The notes below the pieces were generated by a model, which was not told the origin of the DNA, searched no databases, and saw nothing but the letters and a program-made list of their open reading frames with translations. From assembly GCA_900764755.1 (NCBI GenBank), contig CAAFPE010000069.1:1-54287 (forward strand): DNA of 54,287 nt. The letters run 5' to 3'. This stretch comes from an uncultured Oscillospiraceae bacterium. Its GTDB lineage: Bacteria > Bacillota > Clostridia > Oscillospirales > Oscillospiraceae. This document shows, piece after piece, positions 48,301 through 54,287 of this stretch (positions within the stretch are counted from its first letter, which is position 1; the number at the start of each line of letters is the position of its first letter). Both the position numbers and the translations under genes were made by a program.

Positions 48301-50539
48301 GACCGGAGAAGCCATTGAGGGAGCTGTGTTTCAGGTCCGGTACCTTTCCGGGAACACTTCCGGCACCGGCGGTACGGTCATCGGCACCTACCGCACATCG
48401 GTAAACGGTTCCTTCACCATCACGAATTGCCGGGCTGGCACTTATATCATCGAAGAATTATCCAGTGACGGCTCTCACGTCATCGACACACCGCCCCAGA
48501 CCGTCTACCTCTCTGGGCAGGAGCAGGAAGTCGTGCAGGTCCACTTTGGCAACAGCCCCAAGGGGGCTGTCCTGGTCAAGAAGGTGTCGGACGATGATAA
48601 GAAGCTCCCACTTTCCGGGGTGGAGTTCTTCGTGACCACCTCGGACGGAGCCGTGGTGGGCGACGCCAACGGCAAGTTCGTGACGGATTCCTCTGGTTCC
48701 TTCCTAGTGGAAAATGTGGACCCCGGCACCTCGCTGGTGGTCAAGGAAACTAGGGCCAAACCCGGATACCTGTTGGATGATGTCCCCCAGACCGTCCAGG
48801 TCAAGGCGGGCCAGACCGTCACTCTGGAATTTCGGAATAAGCCCCTGGGCAATTTGGTGATCGAAAAGTTGGGCCGGAACGGGACCAAGACCGTCCCCCT
48901 GGAGGGCGTCAAGTTCGAGATCAAATACGCGGATGGCCGCTATGTGGATGACGGGGGCGGCACCCTGTCCAGCAAGGGCATCTACTATTCTGACTCCACA
49001 GGCAAGATCACCCTGTCCGGGGTAACCGGCACCGTCATCGCAACGGAACTGGAGAGCGTGTCTGGATATACCATCGACCCGGACAGCCAGAGCCAGACCG
49101 TCACCATCAACCCCAACGATACGCAGACGCTGCGGTTTTATAACAACGCTGTGGGCGGCGTGGAGATCATCAAGGTCAATGCGAGCAAGACCTCCGAGCG
49201 GATTCCCGATACCACCTTTGAGATCCGCCGCATGGATGATGCACTGGTAGATACCATCACCACAGACCGAAACGGCAGGGCCTATCTCGCCCTGGAGGAC
49301 GGCTCCTATTATGCAGTTGAAATCGAAGCAAATCCCGACTTCCGCCTGGACGATACCCCCCATTATTTCGAGGTCAAGGATGGAAAAGTGACCACCCTGC
49401 GAATCAAAAATGAAGCCAATTCCGGCATCCTGATCCATAAGGTGGACACCAGCGGTGAAGGCATCTACGGCGTCAAGTTCTTGCTCTATGACGAGGACCG
49501 CAATCCCATCGGCGAGTTTACCAGCGACGATGAGGGCTATGTTTATATTACCGCTGATGATCTCCCGGATGGCGCCAACACCAGCGGCCGTTTTTATCTG
49601 CGTGAACTGGAAACTGCTGAGGGCTACATCTTAGACAAGGAATATAAGACGGTCTATGTGCGCCCGGGCCGCACGGCGGAAATCGAATGGGTCAACGAGG
49701 CCATCACGGGCCAAATTCAGATCTACAAATATGCCGCCGAAGCCAACCCCGTCACAGGTACCCCGGCAGGAACAGCCCTTCAGGGCGCTGTATATGAAAT
49801 CATCCATGAGCGCAGCGGCCGCGTGGTGGATTACATTACCACCGATGTTCGGGGCGTCGCGGCCTCCAAGCCGCTGCCTTTGACGCGCTATAAAATCCGT
49901 GAAGTTTCTGCCCCCGCCTACTTCCAGCTCGATCCCACCGTTCACGATGTCACACTGGAATATGCGGGACAGATCATCAAAATCGCGGCATATGACAAGC
50001 CGGCCAATTTGAAGGTCGCTGTCACCAAGACCGGCAACAAGCAGCTTCTGGCCGGGGATTCCATGCGCTATGACCTCACTGTGGCGAACAACTCCAATGT
50101 GGCTCTGGAGAACTTCTATCTCCACGACCGTTTCCCCACCGACTGCGCCACAGCCAAGACCATCACCACCGGCACCTATAATACTCGGCTCAACTACCGG
50201 ATCGCCTATAAAACCAATTTCAATGACTACCGGGTGCTTGCCAGCAATCTGCTCAGCACCAACAACTATGCCTTTGATCTGACTGCTGTTTCGCTGATGC
50301 AGGGAGAAGTGATCACCGATGTGCGTCTGGAGTTCGGCAAAGTGCCTGCCGGCTTTGCTTCTGTGGTAAAGCCCACCGTTACCATCCAGACCAGCGCCAG
50401 TCTCGCCAATGGCTATCAGGTGGTCAACCGAGCCGATGCAGGCGGCCAGTATATGGGCCAGTGGGAAACCGGACGGGCTGCATGGATCACCTTGATCGTC
50501 AAACTGAATAAGCCGACACTGCCTAAAACCGGTTATTGA
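45329..50539 (+). CDS. Giant SpaA/Cna-B-repeat adhesin ending in LPKTGY
   Basis: A 1,736-residue surface protein from ATG 45329 (GGAGG site). Order: signal peptide (KKRFFSMLLALIMALGLFPT); a thioester-type N-terminal domain (PAYCVNPNQYGVPQTVEVGE, YYATKMALWSYLISDWNI) of about 320 residues; about 13 SpaA/Cna-B repeats of 80-110 residues, each opening with patterns like GLRILKYETG or GVEIIKVNAS and ending FFND, FTNR or FRNK; a DUF11-like domain (LLAGDSMRYDLTVANNSNVA). The C-terminus is KPTLPKTGY. Repeats often carry Lys...Asn isopeptide signatures. It likely bridges cells in conjugation or adhesion. Confidence 0.88.
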   Translation: MKKRFFSMLLALIMALGLFPTSASAASSVDEALGEINIYNGGTKMSYLSINGKIQSQIYTYYNYKGADGQTREIPAYCVNPNQYGVPQTVEVGESIEYLADEKASDPKVVGIIANGYPTRSLAELGLENKYSGYYATKMALWSYLISDWNINNLKVNPNLTGEELARAQKVLAAAKDIYTRGTAWNETLAPEITCTPDRDTAYLVTVDGKQYKQQIFTFWSKTWVCDYDVKVAFTTPDDVPEGTRIVNMSNQDITSITTESIGDGYAGKFKVLYSLESVQGKTGSVQLSFSTNTYKYAVFFAVCQEKDQYGNLQNYVVDTDPTTSMKLSAYSNYEDSKIDPPDTGLRILKYETGTEIPISGALFEVIGPDGDSIGTFATNGDGRIEIPLRKVGNYTVIERKAPSHYIISEDPAQNVTVVYDEVAEVTFFNDPYGSLRIEKKSNTGMNLLGAVIKIEHIESGQTWTATTTSAGVAVFDQIPLGAYRIQEITAPVGWKLDDSVYTATVVTGETTTIPIINEELPGLRIIKYDRKNMVAMPNVTFAIYRDGEFLGNFKTDQFGEILLTNVEPGTYRAFEVDTGDEGHILDTTPQEVELHAGDGIKELLFFNDVKPGLRLVKVDSDDPSKVIPNAVFEIKSVEGTYGPQEFRTDENGEIDLSMLPAGSYVVTEKSCDGYVIDEAQRIIELKPNEDAQFVFTNRIKPSLQLIKLSSDGSRLAGVTFRIAKIKDGSHYLDRTTNSAGEILISDLEPGVYSVRELSSVLDHIPDDTEHHVELFPGQTSTITLTNDKRPNLYIHKADGDTGAPIPGTVYLVKGADGHSIAEVKTDQNGVAVVENLLPGVVEVIEKSVPEPYLLAEESQLVTLFPNRDRDVYFQNYKRPTIEIIKENSITHDPIENVPFQVWYASNNTATGEYNDLGVFYTNEEGRIVLSDPDLSLRDGWFRVKELKPAPGFALADPDTQEAFIAAGEGHTFRFSNRPLSAISVWKYDSKTGEAIEGAVFQVRYLSGNTSGTGGTVIGTYRTSVNGSFTITNCRAGTYIIEELSSDGSHVIDTPPQTVYLSGQEQEVVQVHFGNSPKGAVLVKKVSDDDKKLPLSGVEFFVTTSDGAVVGDANGKFVTDSSGSFLVENVDPGTSLVVKETRAKPGYLLDDVPQTVQVKAGQTVTLEFRNKPLGNLVIEKLGRNGTKTVPLEGVKFEIKYADGRYVDDGGGTLSSKGIYYSDSTGKITLSGVTGTVIATELESVSGYTIDPDSQSQTVTINPNDTQTLRFYNNAVGGVEIIKVNASKTSERIPDTTFEIRRMDDALVDTITTDRNGRAYLALEDGSYYAVEIEANPDFRLDDTPHYFEVKDGKVTTLRIKNEANSGILIHKVDTSGEGIYGVKFLLYDEDRNPIGEFTSDDEGYVYITADDLPDGANTSGRFYLRELETAEGYILDKEYKTVYVRPGRTAEIEWVNEAITGQIQIYKYAAEANPVTGTPAGTALQGAVYEIIHERSGRVVDYITTDVRGVAASKPLPLTRYKIREVSAPAYFQLDPTVHDVTLEYAGQIIKIAAYDKPANLKVAVTKTGNKQLLAGDSMRYDLTVANNSNVALENFYLHDRFPTDCATAKTITTGTYNTRLNYRIAYKTNFNDYRVLASNLLSTNNYAFDLTAVSLMQGEVITDVRLEFGKVPAGFASVVKPTVTIQTSASLANGYQVVNRADAGGQYMGQWETGRAAWITLIVKLNKPTLPKTGY

Positions 50540-50553
50540 TGCCATAAACTGAA

Positions 50554-50590
50554 CCAGAGGGACGGCCTGCGAATCGGGCCGTCCCTCTGG
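50554..50590 (+). terminator. Hairpin after the adhesin gene
   Basis: CCAGAGGGACGGCC and GGCCGTCCCTCTGG form a very strong 14-bp stem around TGCGAATCGG, followed by only TTT. Either a terminator or an mRNA-stabilising hairpin. Confidence 0.75.
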
Positions 50591-50619
50591 TTTCCCATAC
50601 GAACAGGAGGGTAGCTTTT

Positions 50620-50946
50620 GTGCGATACGCAGACTTCTACGGAAACCATGAGCTTTGCCAAGAGGCGTTTTCCTATGCGTCATTGCTGGGAGGGCGCTTT
50701 ATTTCCAAAGATGAACATTTGGTGTATGTGGATGCGGCAGGCCGCTCCTACGTCCCTCCCGCCGCAGATTACGATGCGAAGCTGATGCTCAGACAAGTCC
50801 GCCAGGCAGTGTCATGGACATATCCCATAGATGTACTAACGATCATTTGGCTTCACCTGCCTCATGACGCTATGGGAGACATTGATGCTTTTTATAAAAA
50901 TCCGGCAAATCAGACTACCGGAAATCACTGCCCACAGATTCTGTAG
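50620..50946 (+). CDS. Conjugative-element protein, hypothetical
   Basis: A 108-residue protein from GTG 50620 behind AGGAGGGTAGC. It reads MRYADFYGNHELCQEAFSYA then SLLGGRFISKDEHLVYVDAA and AVSWTYPIDVLTIIWLHLPH. There is one moderately hydrophobic segment. I do not recognise a family; it heads the conjugation operon. Confidence 0.62.
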   Translation: MRYADFYGNHELCQEAFSYASLLGGRFISKDEHLVYVDAAGRSYVPPAADYDAKLMLRQVRQAVSWTYPIDVLTIIWLHLPHDAMGDIDAFYKNPANQTTGNHCPQIL

Positions 50947-50980
50947 CGGTGAAATGGTGGCTTTATTCCATAAGACTCAG

Positions 50981-51020
50981 CAGGTATGCGGAAGGCAGCT
51001 TCTCCCCTTCTACATACCTG
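50981..51020 (+). other. Hairpin upstream of the pilin gene
   Basis: CAGGTATG...CATACCTG with an inner GAAGG...CCTTC pair forms a stem-loop ending 32 bases before the pilin start. It might be an RNA processing or control element. Confidence 0.5.
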
Positions 51021-51052
51021 TCAATATGATATTTCAGATTGGAGTGGTTGTT

Positions 51053-51439
51053 TTGAAGATATGTTTCGAGCGTTTGGGGCCTAAACTCCCACGTTACTAT
51101 ATGCAGATCATGCTTATCGTGATCCTTTTGTTCTGTATGACCATCTCGGCTTCCGCAGTAGAAAACATGTGGGATGCCGCAGAACGCATTATTAAGGATG
51201 TCTACACAAAGATTGCAGGCATCAGCACAGTACTGGCCGGCCTGATGTCGGCAGTCGCTGTTGTCGGAGCCAAGGTATCCAATAATCAGCACAAAACCGA
51301 CCAGGCGTGGGATTGGCTCAAACGAATCTGGCTGTGCTGGATCGTCATAAATGGGATCGGGGCATTCCTGGCGTACATCCAGCCTCTTTTCAATGGCCTT
51401 GCAACCCTTGAGCCGGGGAGCGGTACGTCCACCCCATGA
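51053..51439 (+). CDS. VirB2/TrbC-like pilin
   Basis: A protein of about 128 residues. TTG 51053, eight bases after GGAG, is chosen since the upstream open frame has no binding site and is not pilin-like. A long signal segment (LPRYYMQIMLIVILLFCMTI then SASAVENMW) suggests cleavage after SASA. Two membrane helices follow (IAGISTVLAGLMSAVAVVGA and IWLCWIVINGIGAFLAYIQP) separated by a charged loop with NNQHKTDQAWDWLKR, typical of VirB2-like subunits of Gram-positive conjugation systems. The stop overlaps the radical SAM start. Confidence 0.78.
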   Translation: MKICFERLGPKLPRYYMQIMLIVILLFCMTISASAVENMWDAAERIIKDVYTKIAGISTVLAGLMSAVAVVGAKVSNNQHKTDQAWDWLKRIWLCWIVINGIGAFLAYIQPLFNGLATLEPGSGTSTP

Positions 51440-52308
51440 CAGATATGGTGTCAAAACACGAAAAAATCGCCAGGGTATTCCCAAGGCGTACGGCCGCTAC
51501 ACCAGAAGACCCATTTGCCTTTACCGGCCCGCCGCCTTGCGGGGAATTACTGGGCATCAGCGAGATCCATATCTCCGTAGCCTTCACCTATGATATGCAA
51601 AAAGCGGAACAGCTGGCGGATATGTGGTCCGCCACAGGGCTTCCGGTACGAATGGGCGGTCCGGCCTTTTGTGAGCCAGGCGGTGCGTTTGTCCCGGGCC
51701 GCTATCTCAAATACGGATATGTAATCACATCACGTGGATGCCCCAACCGGTGTTGGTTTTGTGCTGTACCAAAGCGGGAAGGCGGCGTCCTGCGAGAGCT
51801 TCCCATCACCTCGGGATGGAATGTACTGGACGACAATCTTCTGGCATGCTCTGAAGCGCATATCCGGGCGGTCTTTGCCATGCTCATGCAGCAGCAGGAG
51901 CGCCCGGCCTTTACCGGGGGGCTGGAAGCCCGCCTGTTGTGTCCCTGGCATGTCGAACTGCTCCAGGTGTCCAGGGCCAAGCGTATGTTTTTTGCCTATG
52001 ACACGCCGGATGACTATGAGCCGCTGATTGCGGCCGGACGGTTGCTGCGGTCAGGAGGTGTCACCCAGGCCTCACATCGTGCGGCCTGCTATGTACTGAT
52101 TGGCTACCCTGGAGACACGATAGCCGCGGCAGAAAAACGGCTGCTTGACACCTACCGAGCCGGTTTTTGGCCCTTTGCGATGCTTTACCGGGACGCCAGC
52201 GGGAAGCAGGCGGAACAGTGGCACAAGTTCCAGCGGCTGTGGGTACGTCCCCAGTCGGTTTATCATCTCATCAAAACAGAGATCCCGGGCGGTTTTACCG
52301 AGCCATAG
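51436..52308 (+). CDS. Radical SAM protein in the conjugation operon
   Basis: A 290-residue radical SAM enzyme whose ATG overlaps the pilin stop (ATGA). The iron-sulfur motif is CPNRCWFC (Cys102, Cys106, Cys109) in a VITSRGCPNRCWFCAVPKRE context. The N-terminal 95 residues resemble the cobalamin-binding-like half seen in Fe-S oxidoreductases (ADMWSATGLPVRMGGPAFCE). AACYVLIGYPGDTIAAAEKR is the barrel part near the SAM. Substrate unknown. Possible work: modification of the pilin or a peptide. Confidence 0.82.
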   Translation: MTDMVSKHEKIARVFPRRTAATPEDPFAFTGPPPCGELLGISEIHISVAFTYDMQKAEQLADMWSATGLPVRMGGPAFCEPGGAFVPGRYLKYGYVITSRGCPNRCWFCAVPKREGGVLRELPITSGWNVLDDNLLACSEAHIRAVFAMLMQQQERPAFTGGLEARLLCPWHVELLQVSRAKRMFFAYDTPDDYEPLIAAGRLLRSGGVTQASHRAACYVLIGYPGDTIAAAEKRLLDTYRAGFWPFAMLYRDASGKQAEQWHKFQRLWVRPQSVYHLIKTEIPGGFTEP

Positions 52309-52402
52309 ATACCGGAACTTCTTTGTGGAGAGGGGGTGAATATCTCAGTAAAAGTATAAACCAATAACGGGGGATTTGCGTTTGGAAGGAGGCCCGTACC
52401 GA

Positions 52403-52436
52403 ATGGGAGTCCCCCGAAGGGGGGGGATTTACCATC
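52403..52436 (+). other. G8 tract and out-of-frame start before the VirB6-like gene
   Basis: AAGGAGG (52,385-52,391) and ATG 52403 form a textbook start, but its frame ends after about a dozen codons. Removing one G from GGGGGGGG (52,419-52,426) joins it to the VirB6-like frame. The tract also pairs with CCCCC (52,411-52,415) into a small hairpin. Either phase variation or a sequencing error. Confidence 0.65.
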
Positions 52437-52460
52437 CTTGAAAATATCTTCAAAGGGTTT

Positions 52461-54287
52461 ATGCAATGGATCTACAGCCTATGTTTGGAAATGGTGCAGT
52501 ACATTGCAAATTCCCTGCTGACTGTGTTCAGTATGGACCTGGATTATTTTTTTCAGGTAGCTCCTGTTGCGAAGGACATTCTTTCCATTCTGATTGCCGC
52601 CGGCTGGGCGCTCCTAATGGGAAATCTTGTATTCCAGGCCGTTCGGTCCATGATCTCCGGCCTCGGTTTTGAGGGAGAAGATCCCAAGCTCCTATTTACC
52701 CGCACCTTTGTGTTCGCCTTTCTTCTTTTGGTAAGCCAGCAAATCTGTGAGATCGGGCTGAATATTTCCGCGCAAATCATACAAATGCTCCAGATACCAA
52801 GTAGTGTCACCATAAACATTCCGGAAGAGAGCAATTTTAATATTGGGGCGTCCTGGCTGCTGATTATCATTGTAGGCTTTGTAGTTATGTGGCAGTTTGT
52901 GAAGCTGTGCTTTGAAGTGGCGGAACGGTATGTTGTGACCGCCGTTCTGGTCCTGATGGCGCCGCTTGCATTTGGGCTGGGTGGCTCAAAGAGCACAGAG
53001 GACATCTTCAAGGGCTGGTGCCGGACGTTCGCTTCAATGTGCCTGATGATGGTTATGAACATCATCTTTTTGAAGCTGCTGATTTCTGCAATGGGCTATG
53101 TGCCGTCTGGTTTGGGTGTATTGTCCTGGATGCTTCTGATTGTCGGCATTGCAAGAGTAGCCCGAAAAATAGACAGTATTGTGGCTCGGATCGGCCTAAA
53201 TCCCGCAATCACCGGGGATGGGTTAGGGCGCGGCTTACCAGGTATGGTGGCCTTTGCGGCCATTCGCGGGCTCGGATCGGCTATAACTCGCTCCGCTTCG
53301 GCTGCGTCAAAGGGAAACGGCGGTGCAAGGCCACGTGGCGGCCACGCCGCGGGCAACCCCAGCTCCCCGCCACCTCCGCCGCCGTCATCCGGGGGCGGGG
53401 GCCCCACACCGCCCGGCGGTGGGCCGGGTCAGGGCGGCCAGAGCCGCAGTCAGCCTGGAAGGCACCGGGAGAACGAACGGTCTACATATGCATCAAGCAC
53501 AAGCACACCACAGTCTGCTTCTTCCGAAACACAGGCGGAGCCGCGTTCAACGCGCAAAGATCAGCCCAAGTCTGGAGGCCCAGGTCGCCCGCCGGACGCA
53601 AAGCCAACCCGGCACACATCTGTTTCTCCTGAGCAGAGAAGCGGTGGAACCGGTGCTGGCCAGCGTTCCAGGATAAATGCGGTACTTATAGGGCAGGAGC
53701 CAGAAGTGGCTAAGGCGGCCACTCAGGCAGGACCTTCCCAGCATCAGTCCGCGGTACACACCAGGCAGGCCGCTGATACGCCAGATACTTTTTCACACTC
53801 CCATCGGAAAACTGGAAAAGAGGTATTCCGTATTACATCAGATTGGCAATCATCCCAGCAAGCCGCTCAGGACCGTCCGCAGCGGCCTCCGATACGTCAA
53901 AACGGCACACCTAAAATTTCAGTTCCTCCAGGCGTGTCTGCGCCAGGGAAAAGAGAGTATGGGGCAGGAAAAGAGCCGGATTCCAGTTATAGAAGGGATA
54001 TACCGCCTGCGGCTGATACAGCAAGGACACAGCATATTTTCAGTACTGGCCGGTCTTCTGGCAGCACCCAGCCTCCGGTCGGTACAGCAGAGACGCGGCA
54101 GGCTCCCGGCCCCGGCCGTCCCCCTGTGGGCGGCACCCAGCCCCCAGCCGGTACGGCAGAGACGCAGCGGGCCTCCGGCCCCAGCCGGCCGCCCGTGGGC
54201 GGCACCCAGTCCCCGGTCGGTACGGCAGAGACGCAGCGGGCCTCCGGCCCCAGCCGGCCGCCCGTGGGCGGCACCCAGTCCCCGGTC
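52461..54287 (+). CDS. VirB6/TrbL-like conjugation membrane protein, partial
   Basis: The open frame runs from a stop at 52365 to the window end; ATG 52461 is the first in-frame ATG but family members begin some 10 residues earlier, so the real start is probably ATG 52403 if one G is removed. The first 275 residues hold at least six membrane helices: LSILIAAGWALLMGNLVFQA, FVFAFLLLVSQQICEIGLNI, WLLIIIVGFVVMWQFVKLCF, YVVTAVLVLMAPLAFGLGG and LMMVMNIIFLKLLISAMGYV. The rest is Pro/Gly/Ser/Arg-rich and disordered with 69-base repeats near the end. VirB6 proteins form the inner-membrane part of the transfer channel. Confidence 0.8.
   Translation, partial: MQWIYSLCLEMVQYIANSLLTVFSMDLDYFFQVAPVAKDILSILIAAGWALLMGNLVFQAVRSMISGLGFEGEDPKLLFTRTFVFAFLLLVSQQICEIGLNISAQIIQMLQIPSSVTINIPEESNFNIGASWLLIIIVGFVVMWQFVKLCFEVAERYVVTAVLVLMAPLAFGLGGSKSTEDIFKGWCRTFASMCLMMVMNIIFLKLLISAMGYVPSGLGVLSWMLLIVGIARVARKIDSIVARIGLNPAITGDGLGRGLPGMVAFAAIRGLGSAITRSASAASKGNGGARPRGGHAAGNPSSPPPPPPSSGGGGPTPPGGGPGQGGQSRSQPGRHRENERSTYASSTSTPQSASSETQAEPRSTRKDQPKSGGPGRPPDAKPTRHTSVSPEQRSGGTGAGQRSRINAVLIGQEPEVAKAATQAGPSQHQSAVHTRQAADTPDTFSHSHRKTGKEVFRITSDWQSSQQAAQDRPQRPPIRQNGTPKISVPPGVSAPGKREYGAGKEPDSSYRRDIPPAADTARTQHIFSTGRSSGSTQPPVGTAETRQAPGPGRPPVGGTQPPAGTAETQRASGPSRPPVGGTQSPVGTAETQRASGPSRPPVGGTQSPV
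54060..54287 (+). repeat. 69-bp tandem repeats in the VirB6-like C-terminus
   Basis: Units at 54,060-54,128, 54,129-54,197, 54,198-54,266 and a partial from 54,267 to the window end. Each encodes 23 residues, such as GGTQSPVGTAETQRASGPSR then PPV. The third and the visible part of the fourth are identical, so the array continues past the edge and probably expands by slippage. Confidence 0.9.

Larger units (their letters stand above)
38644..54287 (+). mobile_element. Integrative conjugative element, left part
   Basis: ParA/ParB, sortase, Cna-B adhesin, VirB2-like pilin and VirB6/TrbL-like protein in one direction are typical of integrative conjugative elements of Clostridia. The VirB4, VirD4, relaxase and integrase genes are not in the window and are expected further right. 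The left end is placed at the partial tRNA core because the 5' half of that tRNA is missing and element DNA begins there. The exact end is inference. Confidence 0.75.

Noticed and set aside
46979..50683. Long minus-strand frames opposite the adhesin (46,979-47,953 and 49,631-50,683)
   Set aside because: They arise from the codon bias of the repeated Cna-B domains and have no own signals.

Overview
The window holds parts of two mobile elements lying head to tail. The protein families (XkdX/XkdK/XkdM-type myophage tails, DUF2184 capsid, Lin1244-type replication protein, a sortase, Cna-B/SpaA adhesin and VirB6-like conjugation genes) and the GC-rich sequence point to a Gram-positive anaerobe of the Clostridia, probably a gut Oscillospirales relative. 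That host assignment is inference; no 16S or housekeeping gene is present.

Positions 1 to about 38,640 are most of a temperate, contractile-tailed prophage. Almost all of it is transcribed on the minus strand, so the gene order reads right to left: early regulation and DNA-binding genes (34.5-33 kb), a replication/recombination block (33-27.5 kb: RecN/SbcC-like ATPase, DUF669, YycJ-like MBL nuclease, DUF2303, replisome organiser, G39P-like helicase loader), many small Cys-rich or accessory genes (27.5-23 kb), then packaging (TerS, TerL), portal, MuF-like head protein, protease/scaffold, capsid, connector, tail sheath, tube, chaperones, tape measure, baseplate and fibre. The lysis end runs off the left edge. 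A toxin-antitoxin pair sits on the plus strand between fibre and lysis genes. The lysogeny block (CI-like repressor, ImmA-type protease, a membrane/SAP protein, zinc-ribbon tyrosine integrase) is on the plus strand at 34.7-38.5 kb, divergent from a Cro-like gene across a region dense in GTAC boxes.

At 38,644-38,689 lies the 3' half of a tRNA gene, probably tRNA-Pro(GGG), next to the integrase. It is an attachment-site core. The 5' half of the tRNA is not beside it; instead a conjugative element begins. The simplest reading is that two elements are stacked in tandem at the same tRNA site.

From about 38.7 kb to the end, all on the plus strand, is the left part of an integrative conjugative element: ParA, ParB, a small gene, a RelE/HigB-type toxin-like protein, a 29-residue membrane peptide, a membrane-anchored surface protein, a sortase, a protein with SLH-like repeats, a 1,736-residue adhesin with about 13 SpaA/Cna-B repeats ending in LPKTGY, a VirB2-like pilin, a radical SAM protein and a VirB6/TrbL-like membrane protein with a repetitive C-terminus that runs off the right edge. 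The genes are tightly overlapped (ATGA junctions) and form a few operons separated by hairpin terminators.

The most interesting points are: a C-terminal extension on the portal protein paired with a small acidic gene (candidate toxin and immunity protein); a canonical A AAA AAC frameshift site in the tail chaperone gene; a two-helix ferritin-like protein inside the head operon; a G8 tract that puts the VirB6-like gene out of frame with its own ribosome binding site and ATG; a 31-bp perfect palindrome inside parB; and a radical SAM enzyme embedded in the conjugation operon.
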